From DATKEG01 sp035544515 (GTDB lineage Bacteria; Acidobacteriota; Vicinamibacteria; Fen-336): 31,121 bases of DNA. The notes under the pieces were generated by a model, which did no database searches, had not been told where the DNA came from, and saw nothing but the letters and a program-made list of their open reading frames with translations. The stretch's first letter is position 1. Each line of letters starts with the position of its first letter. Shown piece after piece: positions 7,582 through 15,204 of this stretch. Both the position numbers and the translations under genes were made by a program. Location of the stretch: positions 1 through 31,121 of the forward strand of contig DATKEG010000060.1 in assembly GCA_035544515.1 (NCBI GenBank). The letters are read 5' to 3'.

Positions 7582-10500
7582 GGCTCGGCGGCCGAGAACG
7601 ACGACGCCGCCGGGAGCGGCGTGGCCGGAAGCCCTGGCTTCTCCGCGTCACGGGCCGCCTCCCGGGCCTGCGCCGTCGTCCGTTCCGGCGCCCGATCGAC
7701 CAGCATGTACACCACCGGGATCACCACCAGCGTCAGCAGCGTGGCCACGCTCAGCCCCCCGATGACGGTGATGGCCAGCGGCGCGCGCAGCTCGGCCCCC
7801 TCGCCCAGGCCCAGGGCCATGGGCAGCAGCCCCAGCACGGTGGTGCCGGTGGTCATCAGGATGGGCCGCAGCCGGCGTTCCCCCGCCTGGACGAGGGCGT
7901 CCCGGCGGCTCCATCCCTCCCGCCGGAGCTGGTTGACCGCGTCCACGAGCACGATGGCGTTGTTCACCACGATGCCGCCCAGCATCACGATCCCGATCAT
8001 GACCACGATGTTGATGGGCTGGCGCGCCAGGAGCAGCGCGGCCACCACGCCGATCATGCCCAGGGGGACGGTGAACAGGATGACGAACGGGTGGAGGAGC
8101 GACTCGAACTGCGAGGCCATCACCAGGTACACGAGGAAGAGGGCGAGGCCGAGGGCCAGCAGCAGCGAGCGGAACGAGCGCTGGCGCTCCTCCTCCTGGC
8201 CGGACAGCGACGCGACCACGCTCGGCGGGTACTCCTGGTCGCGCAGGATGGCGCGGATGTCCTGGGCGGTCGCGCCCAGGCTGCGGCCGGCGGCCAGGTT
8301 CGCGCTCACCACCGCCGCCCGCCGCTGCCCGATCCGCCGGATCTCGCTCGGACCCAGCTCCCGCTCGATGCGCGCCACCGACGACAGGAAGACGGGCGCG
8401 CCCTCGCGGTAGTCCACGATCACGCGCTCGACCTCGTCCGCCCCCACCTCCTCGCCGCGGGCCGACCGCACCAGGATGTCGATCTCGCGGTCGCCCTCGT
8501 TGAACCGGGTCGCCACCTCGCCGCGGATCTTCTGGCGCACGGTGGCCGACACCTGCGCGAGGTCGAGGCCGAAGCGGGCCAGGGCGTCGCGGTCGAAGCG
8601 GACCTGCAGCTCGGGGTTGCCCAGCTCGGCCGACGAGCGCACGTCCACCAGGCCCGGCAGGGCGGAGAACTTGGCCCGCAGCTCGGACGCGACCCGGCGC
8701 AGGCCGTCGAGCTGGTCCCCGTAGACCTCCACCTCGATGGGCGTGCGGAACGAGAAGTACGAAGGCCGCTGGAATTTCACCCGGGCCTGGGGCAGGGCGG
8801 CCAGGGTCTCCCGGAGCCGGGCGATGGTGCCCTCCTCGTCGTCGCCGGACGCGGCGGCCTTCATGCGCACGTCGAACCGGCCGTAGTTCTCGCCTTCCAT
8901 GCCCGTGGCGCTGAGCGCCAGGCCGGCCCCGCCGATCACCGCGGAGAACGACTCGACGTTGTCGTCCGACGAGAGCGCGGACTGCGCCCCCAGCAGCGCG
9001 CGGTCGGTGACGGCGAGCGGGGTGCCTTCCGGCAGCTCCACCTCGTAGCTGAACTCGCCTTGCGAGAAGCTCGGGATGAGGTCCAGGCCCAGGCGCGTGG
9101 CCCCGGCCAGCGACAAGGCGAACGCGCCCGTGGCCGCCACCAGCACCACGGTGGGATGGTCCAACGCCCAGCGCAGCGTCCGCGGATAGGCGCGAAGGGT
9201 CCGTGCCAGACCGGCGTCGAACGGCCGCGACAGCGGCGTGAGCATCGTCCGCATCCCCCGCCCCAGCCACGTCCACCCGATCCGCAGCCCGCGCACGGAC
9301 GCCGCGGGTCCCGTCCGGAACACGGCCCTCCGCACGCTCTGTCCCCGCGTCTCGCCGAGGCGCGCTCCCCCCGCCTTCTCCGCGTCCTCCGCTCCCTCCG
9401 CGCCCTTTGCGGTTTTCCGTCTTCCGCGCGCCGCGATCATCGGTATCAGGGTCAGGGCCACGACCAGCGACGCCAGGAGCGAGAACGACACGGTGAGCGC
9501 CTGGTCCCGGAAGAGCTGCGCCGCGAACCCCTCCACGAAGACCACGGGCAGGAAGACGGCCACCGTGGTGAGCGTCGAGGCCACGACCGCCATCCCCACC
9601 TCGGAGGCGCCGGCGCCCGCCGCGGCCAGGGCCGCCTCCCCGCGCTCCCGCCGCCGGAAGATCGCCTCCAGCACCACGATCGCGTTGTCCACCAGCATGC
9701 CCACGCCGAGCGCCAGCCCGCCCAGCGACATGATGTTGAGGCTCACGCCCATGCGGTACATGAGGAAGAAGGTGGCGATGATCGAGACGGGGATGGAGAT
9801 CCCGACGATGAAGGTGGCGAAGGCGTCCTTCAGGAACAGGTACAGGATGAGCATGGCCAGGAGGCCGCCCACGACGGCGTTCGCGAGCACCTCGTCGATG
9901 GCGCTCTCGATGAAGCGCGACTGGTCCACGCCCGCGCCCACCTGCACGCCGTCCGGCAACTCCTTCTTCAGCGCCTCGAGCCGGGCGCGCAGCGACTGCG
10001 CGACGCGCACGGTGTTGGCGTCGCCCTCCTTGTAGACGGCCAGCTCCACCGCTTCCTTGCCGGCGAAGCGGGTGATGACCTCGCGCTGCCGGTGGCCGCG
10101 CACCACGGTGGCCACGTCGCCCAGGCGCACGAGCCGGCCCTCGCGCTCGGCCACGATCGTTTTCAGGATGTCGTCGAGGTTGGTGAACTCGTTGTTCGCG
10201 CGCACGAGGTAGCGGGCCTCCTCCTCGTAGAGGCTGCCGCCGGCCTGGTTGACGTTCTCCTTCGCCAGCACCGCTTGCACGTCGGAAGGCTTGAGGCCGA
10301 CCAGCGCCGCCTTGCCCTCGTCGACGCGCACCTGGATCTCCTCCTCCAGGCCTCCGCTGACCTTCACCGCCGCCACGCCGTCGAGGGACTCCAGGTCCTT
10401 CTTGATCAGCTCCTCGGCCACGTAGCGCAGCCGGTAGAGGTTCGACCCGTCGCTGAGGTAGAGCCGCAGGATGGGATCGGTGGAGGGGTCGAAGCGCAGG

Positions 10501-10877
10501 ATGGCCGGCTTCTGCGTCTCCTTGGGCAGGACGACCAGGTCGACCTTCTGCCGCACGTCGAGCGAGGCCAGGGCCATGTCGCGGCCCCAGGCGAACTCCA
10601 GCGTCACCTGCGAGAGCCCGGGCCGCGAGCGCGAGCTGAGGCGGCGCACGCCGGCGAGGATGCCCACCGCTTCCTCGATGCGCCGGGTGACGAGGGACTC
10701 CACCTCGGCGGGAGCCGCGCCCGGGAAGCGCGTCTCCACCGTGAGCGACGGGTAGCTCAGGTCCGGCAGCAGGTTGATGGGCAGGCGCTGGAACGAGACG
10801 AGGCCGAAGAGCACCACGGCCACGGTGAACATCGACACCGTGACCGGCCGGCGGACGCTGAACTCGATGGAGCGCAT
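7578..10877 (-). CDS. RND efflux pump inner-membrane subunit (HAE1 type), first of pair
   Basis: A 1099-residue RND transporter, 50-70 residues longer than usual. It begins MRSIEFSVRRPVTVSMF and shows the family landmarks: LPDLSYPSLTVET, GMLVDNAIVVLEA in TM4 near residue 396, and GIVVNNAIVLVDAVN in TM10 near residue 972 (Asp-Asn and Asn-Asn in place of AcrB's Asp-Asp and Lys). The extra length is an insertion at about residues 482-546, in the cytoplasmic loop between the two six-helix halves. It contains a low-complexity run, KGAEGAEDAEKAGGA, made by a 9-bp-period DNA repeat, followed by a basic amphipathic stretch. It is co-transcribed with the adaptor (26-nt gap) and overlaps the second pump gene by 4 nt. 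The C-terminal tail is Ala/Pro-rich, which is common in this family. Confidence 0.93.
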   Translation of the reverse strand: MRSIEFSVRRPVTVSMFTVAVVLFGLVSFQRLPINLLPDLSYPSLTVETRFPGAAPAEVESLVTRRIEEAVGILAGVRRLSSRSRPGLSQVTLEFAWGRDMALASLDVRQKVDLVVLPKETQKPAILRFDPSTDPILRLYLSDGSNLYRLRYVAEELIKKDLESLDGVAAVKVSGGLEEEIQVRVDEGKAALVGLKPSDVQAVLAKENVNQAGGSLYEEEARYLVRANNEFTNLDDILKTIVAEREGRLVRLGDVATVVRGHRQREVITRFAGKEAVELAVYKEGDANTVRVAQSLRARLEALKKELPDGVQVGAGVDQSRFIESAIDEVLANAVVGGLLAMLILYLFLKDAFATFIVGISIPVSIIATFFLMYRMGVSLNIMSLGGLALGVGMLVDNAIVVLEAIFRRRERGEAALAAAGAGASEVGMAVVASTLTTVAVFLPVVFVEGFAAQLFRDQALTVSFSLLASLVVALTLIPMIAARGRRKTAKGAEGAEDAEKAGGARLGETRGQSVRRAVFRTGPAASVRGLRIGWTWLGRGMRTMLTPLSRPFDAGLARTLRAYPRTLRWALDHPTVVLVAATGAFALSLAGATRLGLDLIPSFSQGEFSYEVELPEGTPLAVTDRALLGAQSALSSDDNVESFSAVIGGAGLALSATGMEGENYGRFDVRMKAAASGDDEEGTIARLRETLAALPQARVKFQRPSYFSFRTPIEVEVYGDQLDGLRRVASELRAKFSALPGLVDVRSSAELGNPELQVRFDRDALARFGLDLAQVSATVRQKIRGEVATRFNEGDREIDILVRSARGEEVGADEVERVIVDYREGAPVFLSSVARIERELGPSEIRRIGQRRAAVVSANLAAGRSLGATAQDIRAILRDQEYPPSVVASLSGQEEERQRSFRSLLLALGLALFLVYLVMASQFESLLHPFVILFTVPLGMIGVVAALLLARQPINIVVMIGIVMLGGIVVNNAIVLVDAVNQLRREGWSRRDALVQAGERRLRPILMTTGTTVLGLLPMALGLGEGAELRAPLAITVIGGLSVATLLTLVVIPVVYMLVDRAPERTTAQAREAARDAEKPGLPATPLPAASSFSAAEP
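9370..9414 (-). repeat. 9-bp-period repeat inside the RND pump gene
   Basis: Read on the minus strand, units GGGCGCGGA, GGGAGCGGA, GGACGCGGA and GAAGGCGGG follow an A-rich lead (AAAACCGCAAA). Each 9-mer encodes one (G/D/K)-A-(E/G) triplet, so the repeat stays in frame. It falls exactly in the cytoplasmic inter-half loop, where insertion is tolerated. Confidence 0.7.
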
Positions 10878-10903
10878 GGCCAGCTAGGACGGGCGGGACG
10901 GCG

Positions 10904-12046
10904 TCACGACGCGCTGGCCTTGGGCGCGGGCGCCACGGTGATCGGCGCCTGGTCCTTGAGCCCGCCCTGGCCGGCGGTGATGACCTGCTCCCCGGCCTGG
11001 AGGCCGGCGCGGATCTCCAGGCGATCGCCCTCCTCGAGCCCCACGTCCACCACGCGCTTGCGGGCGACCTTGCCTTCCGCCACGAACACGTAGGTCTCCT
11101 GCAGCTCGCGGATGACCGCCGGCCGGGGCACGAGCACGGCGTTGGCGCGCGTCTCGCGCAGCACCTCCACGGTGACGAACGCGCCCGGCCGCACGCTGGC
11201 CGGCGGCCGCACCGCCTCCACCGTGACCTTGACCGTGCCCGACGCGGTGTCCACCACGGGGCTGATCTGCTGGATGCGGCCGGAGAAGCGCGTCTCCTCT
11301 CGCGCGCGCAGGGCCAGGCGGACGGACTGCCCCACGGCCAGGTCGAGCACCTCGCGCTCGGGCAGGAAGATGCGCGCGACGAGCGGGTCGAAGTCCGCGA
11401 GCGTGAACAGCTCGTCGCCGGGCTTCACCTGCTGCCCGGTCTGGACCTTCCGGATGGTGATGCGGCCGCCGAAGGGCGCGGCCACGGTCGTCTTGCGCAG
11501 CCGGTGCCGCGCGTCCGCCAGCTCGTGCGCGGCCAGGTCGCGCTCGAAGCGGAGCTTGTCCAGCTCCTGCGCGCTGATCAGGTTCGCTTTCGACAGCCCC
11601 TCGCCGCGCGTGAGCGCGATGCCGGAGTTCTGCAGCGCGATCTGCGCCTTCTGCACCGCCAGCGTGGCGTCGGCGGGGTCGATCTGCAGGAGCGTCTGCC
11701 CGCGCGCGACCGTGTCGCCTTCCTCGACCACGAGGCGGAGGATCTTGCCTTCGGTCTCGGCCACCACCTTCACCTCGGCCTCGGCCACGAGGTTGGCGGT
11801 GGCGGCGGTATAGGCTGAGATCGATCCCCTCTCCGCCGCCTGGACGGCCACGGACGCCGGCTCCTTCTCCTTCTTCCCGTCCTTCTTGTCCGCGGGCGAG
11901 GGCGAGGACGACGCCTCGACGCCGGACGGTCCCAGGGTTCCCCGCGCCTTCAGTCCGGCCGCGACCAGGGCTCCCACCACGGCCACCCCTATGGCCACCC
12001 GGAGGAGCCACCGGCGGCGGCGCGAGGGCAGAGTCTCAGCGTTCAT
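10904..12046 (-). CDS. RND periplasmic adaptor subunit (AcrA/MdtA type)
   Basis: A 380-residue membrane-fusion protein and first gene of the RND operon. After a basic start (SRRRRW) comes a single membrane anchor at about residues 12-32, then a Ser/Pro/Lys-rich linker (KKDGKKEKEP). The first lipoyl half includes VVAETEGKILRLVVEEGDTVARGQ, a shorter alpha-hairpin follows, and the second half has KTTVAAPFGGRITIRKVQTGQQVKPGD. The beta-barrel region includes a typical ISPVVDTASGTVKVTVE motif and the end is the membrane-proximal domain. ATG 12046 is chosen because GGGAG lies about 7 nt upstream; a longer in-frame reading to 12130 lacks a ribosome site and would place 28 uncharacteristic residues before the anchor. 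It docks the two pump subunits to an outer-membrane channel not encoded here. Confidence 0.93.
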   Translation of the reverse strand: MNAETLPSRRRRWLLRVAIGVAVVGALVAAGLKARGTLGPSGVEASSSPSPADKKDGKKEKEPASVAVQAAERGSISAYTAATANLVAEAEVKVVAETEGKILRLVVEEGDTVARGQTLLQIDPADATLAVQKAQIALQNSGIALTRGEGLSKANLISAQELDKLRFERDLAAHELADARHRLRKTTVAAPFGGRITIRKVQTGQQVKPGDELFTLADFDPLVARIFLPEREVLDLAVGQSVRLALRAREETRFSGRIQQISPVVDTASGTVKVTVEAVRPPASVRPGAFVTVEVLRETRANAVLVPRPAVIRELQETYVFVAEGKVARKRVVDVGLEEGDRLEIRAGLQAGEQVITAGQGGLKDQAPITVAPAPKASAS

Positions 12047-12152
12047 TCGTAGCTCCCGTCGAAGTTCGTACGCCGGATCACTATCACCCAGAACGAACGG
12101 CGCCCGGCCGCGGTTCCACAGACTGGACACCCCATCCCGCCCAAAAGTTCCC

Positions 12153-12168
12153 GTTCAGTTTCTTGAAC
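12153..12168. promoter_or_regulatory. Candidate operator dyad upstream of the RND operon
   Basis: GTTCA (12153-12157), six bases, then TGAAC (12164-12168) form a perfect inverted repeat 107 bp upstream of the adaptor start. TetR/AcrR repressors of RND pumps often bind dyads of this size, but no regulator gene is adjacent, so the assignment is only suggestive. Confidence 0.3.
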
Positions 12169-12320
12169 ACTGGCGAATGGCCGAGTGCCTACGGCGCGCA
12201 CCGCGGCTGAGGAGAGACCCGCCCTTAGCGGTCGCGGCAAGGACGCCGGCGCGCTCTACTCGATGGTCGAATAGATGCTCTACCCCGGTCAGCGGGCGTC
12301 TTGCTCATCGCTCGTCCGGC

Positions 12321-12349
12321 TTGAAATGGCGGTCCGGCGGCCCTACCAT
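12321..12349 (+). promoter_or_regulatory. Sigma-70-type promoter giving a near-leaderless transcript
   Basis: TTGAAA (12321-12326), a 17-nt spacer and TACCAT (12344-12349) end only 7 nt before ATG 12357. Transcription would start at or next to the start codon, and no ribosome site is present upstream of it. Confidence 0.5.
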
Positions 12350-12356
12350 CGCCGGC

Positions 12357-12773
12357 ATGCGAAACCGTGCCGCCATCGTGCTGACCGCCCTGGGCGTGGC
12401 CAGGGCCGGGGCCGGCTGCAAGAGTCCCTTCGGCGGGCCGTCCAGGGAAGAGGTCACGGCCGAGCTGCGCAGGGAGGCCGAGGTCTTCAAGCAGAAGGGC
12501 GAGCAGAGCGATCCCGTGCTGCGCCTCAAGAGCACGTGGAACATCGAGGGCGTGGACGTGGTGGAGCAGGAGGGCGACGGCAACCGGCCCTACAAGGGCT
12601 CCATCCGCTTCAGGATCATCACCACGATGAGGGATCCCGACGGCACCGAGACGAACGACCGGCTGGACAAGAAGTTCGACTACGTCTACGACGTCAAGGA
12701 GAAGCGCTGGCTGATCCTGTACTCGGCGACGCCGGCGCGGCCCGCGGCTCCCGCCCGGCCCGCCGGCCGCTGA
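12357..12773 (+). CDS. Small predicted lipoprotein of unknown function
   Basis: A 138-residue protein. The N terminus, MRNRAAIVLTALGVARAGAGC, has a basic head, an apolar stretch and a Cys at residue 21 preceded by G-A-G, which fits a degenerate lipobox. The mature part is charged, with a helix rich in E/R/K (EEVTAELRREAEVFKQKGEQ) followed by beta-prone segments (YKGSIRFRIITTMRD, DKKFDYVYDV) and a Pro/Ala tail. No family is recognised. The start is set by the promoter -10 box 7 nt upstream; no Shine-Dalgarno sequence is visible, so translation is probably leaderless. It faces the repeat-protein gene at 12793-13308, with 19 nt between stop codons. Both stop codons lie in a possible CGCTGA/TCAGCG stem. 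Confidence 0.65.
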   Translation: MRNRAAIVLTALGVARAGAGCKSPFGGPSREEVTAELRREAEVFKQKGEQSDPVLRLKSTWNIEGVDVVEQEGDGNRPYKGSIRFRIITTMRDPDGTETNDRLDKKFDYVYDVKEKRWLILYSATPARPAAPARPAGR

Positions 12774-12792
12774 GCGCCGGCCCCGGGGAGGG

Positions 12793-13308
12793 TCAGCGCG
12801 GACGGCAGAGAGAGCCGAGCGCGAACTCCCGGAAGAAGGCCACGGCCTGCGGGTCGCGCCGGGTCGCGCTCACGACGTGCGTGCCGGTGGCGCCTCCGCC
12901 GCACGCGTAGTAGCCGGCCGCTCCGCCGCCGATGGCCACCCCGCCCACGGCCATCCCGCCCACCGCGACGGAGCCGAAGGAGAGCCCTCCGAACGCGAGC
13001 ATCAGGCCCAGGGTCAGGCCGCCGAAGCTGAAGAGGCCCGCGGTGAGGCCGCCGACGGCGACCAGGCCCCGGGCGAGGCCGCCCACCGCCACGATCCCGG
13101 TGGCGAAGTCGCCGATCGCGACCACACCCCTGGCGTGCCCGCGGATCTCGCCGCGGGAGAGGTCCGGCCCGACGGCGACGGCCAGCAGCGGGAAATCGCC
13201 GAGGGCGGCCCGGGACCGGTAGCGCACCCCGTAGCGGCGGCCGCGCATCTCGCCGACCGTGCGCTCCAGCTCCGCGATGCGCTTCTCGAGCTGTGCCGGG
13301 TCTCGCAT
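12793..13308 (-). CDS. Glycine-rich decapeptide-repeat protein
   Basis: A 171-residue protein with three parts. Residues 5-22 are a short coiled-coil heptad region (QLEKRIAELERTVGEM). Residues 41-60 carry the segment LLAVAVGPDLSRGEIRGHAR. Residues 61-141 are eight units of about ten residues with the pattern G-h-h-A/S-h-G-G-L/F-x-x (for example GIVAVGGLAR, GLVAVGGLTA, GSVAVGGMAV); one unit has 11 residues. The C terminus is a non-repeated 30-residue tail with a Cys near the end. Start ATG 13308 has an excellent AAGGAGG site. The pattern suggests either a stacked beta structure or small apolar helices at the membrane; I cannot decide. Similar Gly/Ala/Val-repeat proteins of unknown function occur in other bacteria. 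It lies 22 nt downstream of the NFACT-R gene and is probably co-transcribed with it. Confidence 0.75.
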   Translation of the reverse strand: MRDPAQLEKRIAELERTVGEMRGRRYGVRYRSRAALGDFPLLAVAVGPDLSRGEIRGHARGVVAIGDFATGIVAVGGLARGLVAVGGLTAGLFSFGGLTLGLMLAFGGLSFGSVAVGGMAVGGVAIGGGAAGYYACGGGATGTHVVSATRRDPQAVAFFREFALGSLCRPR

Positions 13309-13330
13309 GGCGGCCTCCTTGCGCCCGATT

Positions 13331-13708
13331 CTACGCCCCGGCGGACGGGTAGACGCGGACCGATTCCCACCGCCGCAGCCGCACCTCGCCGGCGGGCGCG
13401 CCGCGCGCCTTGCCGACGTCGGCCACCCGGCACACGTGCACCTCCACCTTGCCCCGGCTGCCTCGCGCCTTCGAGTGCCAGGCGGCCAGGGCGGCGCAGC
13501 GCTCCAGCACGTCGCGGGGCAGCTCGGCCAGGCGCTCCGGGTTGCGCACCACCACGTGGCTCCCGGGCGGGCCCGCCACGTGCAGCCAGAAGTCCTGCGG
13601 CTCGGCCACGCGAAACGTCAGCGCGTCGTTGTCGGCGTCGCCCTTGCCCACGAGCACCTCGAACCCGCCGACGCTGAACGTCCGATGACCGCGGCCCTTG
13701 CTCGCCAT
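13331..13708 (-). CDS. Stand-alone NFACT-R (DUF814) RNA-binding domain protein
   Basis: A 125-residue protein that is almost entirely one NFACT-R domain, normally the central or C-terminal part of RqcH/NEMF/Tae2 proteins. Diagnostic segments are FEVLVGKGDADNDALTFRVA, QDFWLHVAGPPGSHVVVRN, ALAAWHSKARGSRGKVEVHV and KARGAPAGEVRLRRWESVRV. In full-length RqcH this domain sits on the 50S-tRNA interface during ribosome quality control; the FbpA-like N-terminal domains are absent here. The single-domain form is complete at both ends, so it is not a fragment by frameshift. ATG 13708 has GGGAGG only 2 nt upstream, closer than ideal. The function is probably RNA or ribosome binding. It is divergent from the decarboxylase gene, 53 nt away. 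Confidence 0.85.
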   Translation of the reverse strand: MASKGRGHRTFSVGGFEVLVGKGDADNDALTFRVAEPQDFWLHVAGPPGSHVVVRNPERLAELPRDVLERCAALAAWHSKARGSRGKVEVHVCRVADVGKARGAPAGEVRLRRWESVRVYPSAGA

Positions 13709-13761
13709 CGCCTCCCGGACCGCATGCTACAGTGCCGCTCCCGGCCCGGGAAGACACGCCC

Positions 13762-15204
13762 ATGGACGAATTCGACCTCGACCCCGACGAGCTGCGCCGG
13801 CTGGGCGCCCTGGCCGCGGACGCCGTGGCCGCGCACCGTGCGGAGCTTTCGCGCCACCCCGTCTTCGGCAAGGTGGGCGACGCGGCCGCCCTCTTCGACG
13901 AGCCCCTGCCCGAGGACGGCCAGCCGATCGAGGACATCCTCGCCTTCGTGCGACAGCACGTGCTGCCGCGGCCGATGGGCAACTCGCACCCGCGCTTCTT
14001 CGGCTTCATCAACGCCACCGCCGACCCGGTGGGCGCCGTCGCCGACTACCTGGCCTCGGCCATGAACCCCAACTGCTGGGGCGGCGACCACGCGGCCGTG
14101 CACGTCGAGCACCGGGTGATCCGCTGGCTGTCCGAGATCCTGGGGCTGCCCGCGACGACGGAGGGGATCCTGGCCTCCGGCGGATCCATGGCGAACTTCA
14201 TCGCGCTCGCCACCGCGCGCCGGGCCATGACGCCGGGCAACGTCCGCGAGGACGGCGTGGGCGGCGACGGCGGTCCGCGGATGGTCGTCTACGCGTCGGA
14301 GCAGGTGCACGCGTGCGTGGACAAGGCCGTGGACCTGCTCGGCCTCGGGACGCGGCACCTCCGGAAGGTGCCGGTGGACGACGCCTTCCGGCTGCGCGTG
14401 GACCTCCTTGCCGAGGCGATCGCCGCCGACCGGCGCGCCGGGATGCGGCCCGCGGTGGTGGTGGGGACCGCCGGCACCGTCAACACCGGCGCCATCGACC
14501 CGCTGGAGGAGCTGGCGGACCTGTGCGCGCGGGAAGGCCTCTGGCTCCACGTGGACGGCGCCTACGGCGCGCTGGCCGTGACCTCGCCGCGGCTGAAGCC
14601 CCTGTTCGCCGGCCTCGACCGCGCGCGGTCCGTGGCGGCCGACCCGCACAAGTGGCTCTACGTCCCCTACGAAGCGGGCGCGGCGCTCGTCCGCGAGCCG
14701 GGCCGGATGTCGGACGCCTTCCGCCGCTTTCCCGAGTACCTCGCCTCCGATCCGGAGAGCCCGTTCCCCGGCCCCGCCTGGTTCGCCGAGCGCGGTCCCG
14801 AGCTGTCGCGCGGGTTCAAGGCCCTCAAGGTCTGGATGGGACTGAAGCGCCACGGACGGCGCGGCTACGCGGCGTCGATCGAGCGCGACGTGGCCCTGGC
14901 CCGTTTCCTCTCGGACGAGGTGGACCGGCGCCGGGAGTTCGAGCGGCTCGCGCCCACGGTGCTCTCGATCGCCAACTTCCGCTTCCGGCCCCCGGACATC
15001 CCCATGCCCGACGAGGCGCTCGACGCGTTGAACCGCCGCATCGTGAACCGGCTGGTCGGCGAGGGCGGCTTCTTCCTCGCGCCCACCCTCCTGCGCGGGC
15101 GCGCGTCGCTGCGCGTGTCCATCACCAATTTCCGCACGACGGAGGACGACCTGACGTTCCTGCTCGACGAGGCCGCGCGCGTCGGCCGCGAGCTGTTGCG
15201 CTAG
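13762..15204 (+). CDS. PLP-dependent group II amino-acid decarboxylase
   Basis: A 480-residue enzyme of the aromatic-L-amino-acid/glutamate decarboxylase fold, of normal family length. The PLP lysine is Lys297 in DPHKWLYVPY, and the aspartate that pairs with the pyridine nitrogen is Asp265 in HVDGAYGAL. Other landmarks are HPRFFGFINATADPVG near the N terminus, LASGGSMANF for phosphate binding, and the C-terminal RVSITNFRTTEDD. It removes the carboxyl group from an amino acid to give an amine and CO2. Tyrosine, DOPA, tryptophan or another substrate cannot be distinguished by reading alone. ATG 13762 is favoured over an in-frame GTG at 13732 because the extra ten residues are not family-like; a TACAGT -10-like hexamer lies at 13728-13733. 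Its TAG stop is interleaved with that of the facing gene in a shared CTAG. Confidence 0.92.
   Translation: MDEFDLDPDELRRLGALAADAVAAHRAELSRHPVFGKVGDAAALFDEPLPEDGQPIEDILAFVRQHVLPRPMGNSHPRFFGFINATADPVGAVADYLASAMNPNCWGGDHAAVHVEHRVIRWLSEILGLPATTEGILASGGSMANFIALATARRAMTPGNVREDGVGGDGGPRMVVYASEQVHACVDKAVDLLGLGTRHLRKVPVDDAFRLRVDLLAEAIAADRRAGMRPAVVVGTAGTVNTGAIDPLEELADLCAREGLWLHVDGAYGALAVTSPRLKPLFAGLDRARSVAADPHKWLYVPYEAGAALVREPGRMSDAFRRFPEYLASDPESPFPGPAWFAERGPELSRGFKALKVWMGLKRHGRRGYAASIERDVALARFLSDEVDRRREFERLAPTVLSIANFRFRPPDIPMPDEALDALNRRIVNRLVGEGGFFLAPTLLRGRASLRVSITNFRTTEDDLTFLLDEAARVGRELLR

Larger units (their letters stand above)
12047..12356. other. 310-bp divergent intergenic region
   Basis: This gap separates the RND operon (leftward) from the small lipoprotein gene (rightward). 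It holds a perfect 16-bp dyad GTTCA-N6-TGAAC at 12153-12168 and a plus-strand promoter at 12321-12349. Short open frames in it (for example minus-strand 12043-12240) lack ribosome sites and recognisable content. No RNA gene or terminator is evident. Confidence 0.5.

Noticed and set aside
4825..8412. 1195-codon plus-strand frame over the RND genes
   Set aside because: It is rich in His, Gln, Asp and Arg with no domain, and is exactly antisense to two clear RND pumps; it is a GC-bias shadow.
8091..11093. 1000-codon plus-strand frame
   Set aside because: Same reason: antisense shadow of the first RND pump gene.
12043..12240. 65-codon minus-strand frame with a CPVC motif overlapping the RND adaptor start
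   Set aside because: The CxxC is isolated, there is no ribosome site, and the frame includes the operator-like dyad; more likely chance in intergenic DNA.
12768..12798. CGCTGA/TCAGCG stem between convergent stops as a terminator
   Set aside because: The stem is short and the loop is 19 nt with no T-run; it arises partly because both genes end in TGA.
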